64,000 bases of DNA from Ailurus styani. Taxonomy: Eukaryota; Chordata; Mammalia; Carnivora; Ailuridae. The stretch covers positions 442,903 through 506,902 of the forward strand of contig LNAC01000379.1 in NCBI GenBank assembly GCA_002007465.1, given 5' to 3'. The notes beneath the pieces were generated by a model, which had not been told where the DNA came from, did not search any database, and saw nothing but the letters and a program-made list of their open reading frames with translations. Every line of letters begins with the position of its first letter. Position 1 is the stretch's first letter. Positions 56,926-64,000 of the stretch are shown here, piece after piece. Position numbers and translations under genes: made by a program.

Positions 56926-59155
56926 AATGTTTTATTTATATAAAGCAGAAACCACTTTTGGATTCACCTCTTCTTGAAGGTGTCGTTTATCTTGATTGGG
57001 AAATAACTTATTGAAAAAATTTTTCATCATTCTTGGATGATTAAAGACCTTAATGATTCAGGGTCTTCAATACTCTAACAGGTCTCATGATGATATCAAT
57101 AGTTATTGATTGTCTGGGGAAAGATCAGAGTTGGAAGTTACAGCACAGGTCATAGAGACTGACTCGCTGGCTGGGAGACCTTCTACTTGACTCTTACCTC
57201 AGGTGATTGAAGGCTTCTTAACTTTTGCCTCAGGCTAGTGGGACAGAGGCCTTTTCCTTAATTCCAGGCAGGTCTAATTCCCGGAAGTCTATCTTCCATG
57301 CCATTGTCCCATTCCCTGGATAATATTCATACGAAGGTGGAATAGCAGCCACCACTCAATTATTCATTAAGTGTCTGGAACACCTACCTGTACCCTCTCA
57401 ATCTATTACATAGCCCAGTTCATAATAAGTTCAGTGTCACACAGATTAAATGCTACTGAGGTATAAATGACACATAGAAGTATATGGAACCCCATTATGT
57501 CCTAAGAGCCTGCTGGAGTACAGAGAATATCACACAAGTTATATATAGATCTCTCGAGCAAATAGGTGACTGAATCAATGAATAAATCAATGAAGTATAG
57601 AAGGATCTTTATCTCATAGGGCACCAAACTGGTACTTAAAGATGTTTTGATAATTACTGCTGCTAAGGAGAAGAAAGAGGTGGTTATTTTATCAAGGACA
57701 GTGAGGAACATCCGTGGGTGGATCAGGTAATTGAAATCAAACAAAACTATAGCTATAATTGTGCTCTGATCCAGACTAGAAAGGAGGTCAACAATCAGGC
57801 ATCACAGCGGAGTAGATAATTTTAATGAAGATAAGCCTTGAATACCTTTGTATTTTCCCTATCTTTTTTTTAAATGACCCTCACATATCAATTTTCTTTT
57901 TAAAATCTGCATGGAAAGTTAGGAAACTCACAAATGTCAATCTAAACAAACATCCCTGATTGAAATTTTCCTTCTTGAACACTCATTGAGGTTTATGTGT
58001 TTAAGGCCTTTTTATAACTTAATCTGCATAACCTTGAAGAGTCTCTTCATCCTTTAGCTGATTAAAAATATTTTTCACAGCCCGTAAAGCAAGATATGAC
58101 TCTATGCTATGTGTATTTAATAGAGGAAATATGCTTTATGTGCTCCATTAAGTCATTTGTGAAATTGCATTAGTGCCATGCCATTAGTATACCTCTTTCA
58201 GATACATCTGTGGCCCTCTCTTGACAGGTAAATTAACACTTTCATCAATCTACTCAGAGATTCATAATGACCTTATAATCTAAAGAAAAATACCCACCTT
58301 ATGGGAAATTGCAAAAGAAATCAAACATGTTTTCCAATAGAACACCAGAAAAATGAATGTGAAAATGTGTCCTCTTTCTTGATAGATGACAATGGTATAT
58401 TTTAGAAACATTATGAAATTATATGCACTTATTAGGCTAAAAAAAAACAAAATACAGATACAGATAATAAGAAGGTTTATATTTAAAATGTGGTGATGTT
58501 TTTAAGATACAAAAAATTATTGTATGAAAATCATAACCTGTTCCATAACATTAAAACTGTTACATCACTGGCATATTATTAAATGTTGACAGTATGCACA
58601 AAGGAATTGTTATTTTTTAAAAAAACACAACCTTCCTAATTTTCTAATCGTTTGTTATGCTATGAAAAGACAGTATTGTAGCAAAATTGTATCATCTTTC
58701 TCTTATAAAATGTTTTCATATGATTCATTATTTAATATTTTATAGATAAATTTCAGATGTCACTACCCATTTTCCTTCAGTCTTTGGTTCTTTGTCTTTT
58801 GAACATTTTCTATTAGTGTATACTACTTCCATAACAACAAATTACAGCAGAAGTAATGTTTTCCAATTTGCCATTACCTTAAATCCACCATATGTCCACT
58901 ATTTTGGCCCATGCCATCCCACTCTCACTTTGCCATTTGTGCTTTGGTAACTTGGGATTGACTACTATAAAAATTAACATCACTGTCATTCCCTTTGTCC
59001 ACCCCAGTCAAAAATGATCCTGACTTCCGCTAAAATTGTAACAACAATTAATGTCGATACAATTCATTTCACAAATACCATTGGGCGTTACTAGTCATAA
59101 TTTCATATATACATTCCTTACTATCCCAAACAAAAGGCAAATTATCTGGGGACAG
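56926..59155. other. Unassigned sequence
   Basis: About 2.2 kb with no recognised transposon, the longest low-repeat stretch here. No exon-like frame. An 80-codon minus-strand frame at 57502-57744 is hydrophobic and without motif. Confidence 0.4.
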
Positions 59156-59159
59156 TAAG

Positions 59160-59340
59160 TGAGAGGGTTAAAGCTAGGGCTCTAGCACCACACAGGTTTG
59201 AGGTCGAATCCTGGGTGAGCTGTTTGATTAGCTATTTGACCATGGACTAGCTGCTTCACCTCTTCAAATCTCGGTGTACTCATTTGTGAAATGGGGACGA
59301 CATTAGTGCCTATATTTTTGAGGGCTAGGATAACCCTCTA
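59160..59340 (+). mobile_element. MIR
   Basis: agagggttaaagctagggct, ggtttgaggtcgaatcctgg, ttgaccatggactagctgct, aatggggacgacattagtgc. Well-ordered MIR core. Confidence 0.85.
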
Positions 59341-59544
59341 CCAACAGTAATTATCACTCTGTTGGACATGCAGACCAAAAATTATGGAAATTTGTGGATG
59401 GCAAAGAAATTGTCTTCCTTCAGTATATCCTCTAAAATATATTGAGAAAAAAATTTATATTCTAGGAAATAAGTTAATATACATTTCTAGATTATATAAA
59501 ATTGAGTTTCCACCTCATGGGCCCTAACACAACTAATAAATCAG

Positions 59545-60000
59545 AGCTCCCCAGAAGACACGTTCAAAGTACTGTCTCAAGAACCAGACTACCGGGCGCC
59601 TGGGTGGCTCAGTGGGTTAAAGCCTCTGCCTTCAGCTCAGGTCATGATCTCAGAGTCCTGGGATCGAGGCCCACATCGGGCTCCCTGCTCAGCAGGGAGC
59701 CTGCTTCCTCCTCTCTCTCTGCCTGCCTCTCTGCCTACTTGTAATCTCTCTCTCTCTGTGTCAAATAAATAAACAAAAATCTTAAAAAAAAAAAAAAAAA
59801 AAACAACCAGACTACCTGGGTTTCAATCTCTCTTCGGCTACACGCTATGTGTAAAACATAGGATAATTTGCCTAAAGACATTCAGCCTTGGATTTCTCGT
59901 CTGAAAAATGGGGATGGCAATAATGATATGCAAGGTTATAGCAGGAAGTAAATGAGTTAGTGAATGTGAGTCATTTGGAACATCACATGGCACAAATTAA
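59545..60000 (+). mobile_element. MIR split by a SINE
   Basis: The 5' part lies at about 59545-59593 and the rest at 59805-60000 (ctacctgggtttcaatctct, gtctgaaaaatggggatggc, aatgagttagtgaatgtgag). The split point is the target of the young SINE. Confidence 0.8.
59594..59804 (+). mobile_element. CAN-SINE, young mustelid form, inside MIR
   Basis: gggcgcctgggtggctcagt to aaataaacaaaaatctta and about 20 A. Perfect 12-bp target-site duplication aaccagactacc at 59582-59593 and 59805-59816. Confidence 0.97.
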
Positions 60001-60048
60001 TTATTGCTATATTTGTGTCACTCTTTCAAATATCCTGAATTCCTTTTC

Positions 60049-60245
60049 TTCTTTTTTTTTAAGATTTTACTTATTCATTTGACAGAGAGAGAGATCACAA
60101 GTAGGTAGAGAGGCAGGTAGAGAGAGAGAGGGGGAAGCAGGCTCCCTGCTGAGCAGACAGCCAGATGCAGTGCTGGATCCCAGAACCCTGAGATCATAAC
60201 CTGAGCCAAAGGCAGAGGCTTAACCCACTGAACCACCCAGGCACC
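60049..60245 (-). mobile_element. CAN-SINE, minus strand
   Basis: ttttttttaagattttactt to gaaccacccaggcacccc, with gcaggtag in place of the usual gcaggcag. No clean target duplication identified. Confidence 0.93.
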
Positions 60246-60639
60246 CCAGCCAGTGGCCTTTTTGAGGTCAAAAGGGAACTTTATGCTTATCGCAGGGATT
60301 GTAAACAGTAGTCTCTAGCTAAATACAGCTATAGGCCTATTTTTGTACATGTTATCAGTTAAGAGTACTTCATATATTTTTAAAGGGTTGTAAATAAGAA
60401 TAATGAATTTATGAGCAAGATCATATATGATCTACAAAATCTAAAATATTTCCATAGTATTTCTTTAAAGAAAAAACTTTGCTGACCACTGATCTATGAT
60501 CCTAATATGGCACTAAATCACATTCTGTCTACAGACATATCTTATGTTTGCTATTATTAAAAAACGATCAATTATAATATTATTATGTTTTCAGTATTTC
60601 AAACAATATGCTAAGAACTTAAATAAATTACATTATTTT

Positions 60640-60735
60640 CATTTATGGCACTATGAGGTAGATAATATTAACTTCCTCATTTTATAGATGAGAAAACTAG
60701 GATTTATAGTAGTATGCACCATGCCAAGGTTACAA
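60640..60735 (-). mobile_element. MIR fragment, antisense
   Basis: ctatgaggtagataatatta, cctcattttatagatgagaa and aactaggatttatagtagta match the antisense MIR core. Confidence 0.6.
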
Positions 60736-61115
60736 TTTCAATCTATCTTAATCAAAAGCTCATGTTTTTTCTCGTTCAGCCCATTGCTACTTTTTGTCCT
60801 ATTAAATCAATTAAATAATGTGCATTTGCAATATAAGCCTAGATTATACACAATTTAAAGGCAATGAACAGATGAATCTGACAACAGAGAATTCTATGTA
60901 CAGAATGGCTATTGAATAAATATTTACTAAATGCAAAAGTAAATGGATGCAGCTTCATGTTTAATCTTTTACAGGACCATTGAGGGATATGATATTAAAA
61001 GATATAATCACATATTCATAAATTACAGATGTATCTAAAACTTCACCGCTTTCCCCTAATATCTAAATATATCTTGTATTTAGACCTAATGTGATTCTAA
61101 ACTGAAATACTTTTT

Positions 61116-61296
61116 AAAATTTGTTTAAAGATTTTATTTATTTATTTGAGAAAGAGAGAGTGACAGAGCACAAATGCACGGAGGAGAGGAAGAAGCAGGT
61201 TCCTTGTGAGCAGGTGCGAAACTCCATCCCAGGACCCTGATATCATGACCTGAGCCAAAGGCAGAGGCTGAATCAACTGAGCCACACAGGCGCCCA
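61116..61296 (-). mobile_element. CAN-SINE, older form
   Basis: ttaaagattttatttattta to gagccacacaggcgccca. Target-site duplication aactgaaatacttttt / aactgaagcacttttt at 61100-61115 and 61299-61314. Confidence 0.94.
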
Positions 61297-61319
61297 TGAA
61301 CTGAAGCACTTTTTAGAAA

Positions 61320-62078
61320 GTTGTTATTCGCAAGATCCCCTCATTCCTTCCCTCCTTCCTTCTTTCATTTTTTCTTTCCTTTCCCTCTTACAGTCCCTTT
61401 CCTCATTACTTTCCCTTTTCTCCCATGAAAAAATATTTTCCCATGTGACTTAATATAGTTAAGTTACAGTGGTGAACAATACATGACCAATTTTCTCATG
61501 TAAACTATACTCCAAGTTCTTTGGTTCCTTTTATATATATCGTAGATCACTTAAAAGTTGTAAAGCATGTCACGTAGTTCTAATTAAAATCCAGATGTCA
61601 ACTGCAAGTACCTTCCACTTATGATCCAGGTAACTTTGGCTTAAAATACCATTTGCAATGTAAGTCTAATATACTCCTCAAACAATGTCTACATATCGTA
61701 GGAATTTTAGTTTTCACTACTCATCTCTGGCTCGGTCTTTTCAGAGAACAGAGATATATACTGAAATATCATTTACAAAATTACAAAATGGTTAAATTTC
61801 CTTCATTTAAGGAACAGGTCACAAAATAGTGCTATACCCATATAATGAAATATTCAAGCAGTTATTTAATTATGCGTGTCTTGGGCACGTAGGTGAGTGG
61901 ATGTGTATATATCATGAAAATAGTTTATGATATATTATTTCTGATACCTAAAACAAAATTCTAAAAGTTATAAACCAAACTGTGCTCAGCTGGGATTTCA
62001 GGAGACTGGCAGAAGATAGGTAATAAATAAGAGCCTTTCACTTTTCATATCCATACATATCTGAATTTAAATATTTAC
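61320..62078. other. Unassigned sequence with a pyrimidine-rich tract
   Basis: 61337-61432 is a long T/C-rich tract (ccctccttccttctttcatt and similar). No element or gene recognised in the remainder. Confidence 0.45.
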
Positions 62079-62093
62079 ACTGAACAAAATTTT

Positions 62094-62272
62094 ACTGTTA
62101 TTCTTTTAAAGACTTTATTTACTTACTTATGAGGAAGAGAGAGAGCACAGAGGGAAAAGGAGAAGCAGACCCCCGCTAAGCAGAGAGCCTGACGTAGGAC
62201 TCTATCTCAGGACCCTGGGATCATGACCAGAACCAAAAGCAGATGCTTAACCCACTGAGCCACCCAGGCGCC
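62094..62272 (-). mobile_element. CAN-SINE, older form
   Basis: tcttttaaagactttattta to gagccacccaggcgccc. Target-site duplication ctgaacaaaatt at 62080 and 62273. Confidence 0.94.
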
Positions 62273-62821
62273 CTGAACAAAATTGCATAATGAAAACATA
62301 AATAGAACTGGATCAAAGGGTGATCTAATTGATTTAAACTGATTGTAAAAGTACCTTTTCATTTATTGGATTTTCACATACTGGTTCTTTTTCAGCACAA
62401 GACAGTTTTGTACTTTGGGGATAGTTTTAGCATATTAGAGAAATTTTAAATATTTCTATCAAATTTCAAATCAACCATTCAAAATTACAGATTTGGGAAG
62501 TTTAATCTGCTACTTCACGATGGCAAATGAATCCAGAAGTCAAAATCTTAAAATTCAGGGCAAATTTGGTCTTATTAAAGTTCTTCAAATTCTTCCATGT
62601 AAGAAATAAAATATGATGAAAAGTGATAGCATTGAGTTAAAAATGAGTTTCAATTGTTATGTCAACAAACGATAAGGGACTAATAGGAACTTATGTGTTC
62701 TGAAATAAGAATGCTAATACATAGCTCAACTAAAGTTTAGAACAAATAGAACAAAAGGTTATAAATAGTTTAGGCCAATGAATCTTCATCACTAAAATTG
62801 TTTTTGACTAAGGAAAGGTAA

Positions 62822-63057
62822 TGCTACTTTACAACACTAGGGATGATCCCCTGCTGTCCAACAGAAGCTATTAAAATGAGCAATTGCAGAAATCGATGGA
62901 AGAGGACAGTTTGGGATCATTGCTTGAATTCTAAAAATCCAGCAAAGAAACAAATAAGGAAAATATTTTATAAAATATTTTCAGCTCCCTTGGATGAAAC
63001 AGTTGAAAAGTTACAGAAAAGAAACCTCAGAAACCGGATAGCTTCAAGACCAAAATA
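62822..63057 (+). other. Unexplained open frame, possible exon or relic
   Basis: Open from 62822 to a stop at 63055-63057, with a Met at 62843. The peptide is basic (many K and R), with W and C residues in an NRWKRTVWDHC stretch and a C-terminal LQKRNLRNR-like helix. I recognise no family. An ag lies just before the Met but without a convincing pyrimidine tract. Most likely chance or a fragment of an old processed copy. Confidence 0.2.
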
Positions 63058-63161
63058 ACGCTAGGATAATAGTGTCACTTGGGGCAGCTGTCTTGTTTTA
63101 TTTTTTATTTTTTATTCTCCGAAAGAGCTAAGAGAAATTCTAACAAAACTCAGAAAATCAA

Positions 63162-63193
63162 CACACGTGCACAAACACACACACACACGCACA
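63162..63193. repeat. (CA)n microsatellite, interrupted
   Basis: acacacgtgcacaaacacac then acacacacgcac. Short and imperfect. Confidence 0.9.
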
Positions 63194-63277
63194 AGGGTTA
63201 TATTGGACAGCTAAGCTGGGGCACTGCATAAACAGAAAACCCATCTAAAAATGAAGTTGAATACCTACTTCCTTTAT

Positions 63278-63478
63278 TTTTTTTAAAAAGATTTTATTTA
63301 TTTATTTGACAGAGAGAGAGAGAGAGATCACAAGTAGGCTGAGAGGCAGGCAGAGAGAGAGGAGGAAGCAGGCTCCCAGCTGAGCAGGGATCCCGATGCG
63401 GGGCTCGATCCCAGGACTCTGAGACCATGACCTGAGTCGAAGGCAGAGGCTTTAACCCACTGAGCCACCCAGGCGCCC
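63278..63478 (-). mobile_element. CAN-SINE, young mustelid form
   Basis: ttttttttaaaaagatttta to gagccacccaggcgccc. Perfect 16-bp target-site duplication tacctacttcctttat at 63262-63277 and 63479-63494. Confidence 0.97.
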
Positions 63479-63494
63479 TACCTACTTCCTTTAT

Positions 63495-64000
63495 ATCTAG
63501 AACTTTTCCTTCACATGTCTGAGAATGCCTAAAAGTCAGAAATTCCACCAAGGATTTCTTTGCCTGATAATACAATTCTTCATTTGAAGGCAGATGCTGC
63601 ATACATATCCAGACCTAAGAAATATATGAAATGTATCATAATTATTATCACCTGAACTACTATGAGGACAGTAAAAGTATAATCAATACTCTTAATTTTT
63701 TATAAGAGATACAACGTTTGAAATACTCGGTACGGAAGATAATAAGACAGGATGAGGAGTTTATCTCCATCTGGGAAATACTAAGTATAGTACATGGAGG
63801 AATTTCTAGATCATAGGAACTCACAGTTGGATGGGGGGCATGATGGTGCTGCTACTGGCATCTAGTGCCTAGTGGTCAGATATGTTGATAAACATCAAAC
63901 AGGTCACAGGAAATACCATAGGACCAAAAATTATCTGATCCAAAAGGACAATAGTACTGAGGCTCACAAACACAGCTTTGAATTAAACTGAACATGACCG
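63495..64000. other. Unassigned sequence to window end
   Basis: No element, RNA gene or coding frame recognised. Confidence 0.4.

Overview
The window is mammalian nuclear DNA, almost certainly from a carnivoran of the weasel family (Mustelidae). The clue is about 50 tRNA-Lys-derived carnivore SINEs (CAN-SINEs). Their youngest layer has a body of repeated 'ctctgcctgcctctctgcctacttgtgatctct' character followed by an aataaataaataaaatcttt tail. That form is known from mustelids and differs from dog and cat SINEs. An older layer (ctccctctcccactccccctgc body) resembles the bear/seal/weasel form. The family call is from memory of these consensus forms, not from a database comparison.

I find no protein-coding gene, no intact transposon ORF, no functional structural RNA gene and no CRISPR array. 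The longest open frames are about 140 codons or less, and most are translations of SINEs, LINE relics or simple repeats. The window reads as an intergenic or deep intronic, AT-rich stretch built of nested transposable elements. Base 16982 is the single ambiguous base (n), at the edge of a SINE poly(A).

Layout. 1-15 kb: unassigned sequence with ancient L2, MIR and L1 relics, scattered SINEs, a 79-bp local duplication (858 and 1866) and a scrambled SINE (6466-6780) that carries an exact inverted 52-bp copy of sequence 1.4 kb away. 15-21 kb: three old L1 fragments, + strand, one carrying a candidate solo LTR. 21-23 kb: an L2 reverse-transcriptase relic that later received a SINE and a 5S rRNA retropseudogene. 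23-37.7 kb: SINEs, L2 and MIR relics, an L1 3' end, an MLT1-type LTR and long unassigned stretches. 37.7-40.3 kb: an ERV LTR and a minus-strand L1. 40.4-52 kb: an endogenous-retrovirus graveyard, with a pair of one LTR family (A) about 9.5 kb apart, four LTRs of a second family (B/C), one LTR of a third (D), a 5'-inverted L1 and many SINEs, all LTRs on the + strand. 52-56 kb: SINEs and an old L1. 56-64 kb: MIRs, SINEs and unassigned sequence.

The most interesting signal is a set of three short retrosequences that are 3'-truncated, lack an A tail and are flanked by perfect or near-perfect target-site duplications: the first 87 nt of 5S rRNA (22582-22667), the 5' half of tRNA-Cys ending at the anticodon (55831-55865) and the first ~25 nt of a CAN-SINE (56704-56728). 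They fit the described class of tailless mammalian retropseudogenes. The second signal is evidence of local template switching (the 52-bp and 79-bp copies).
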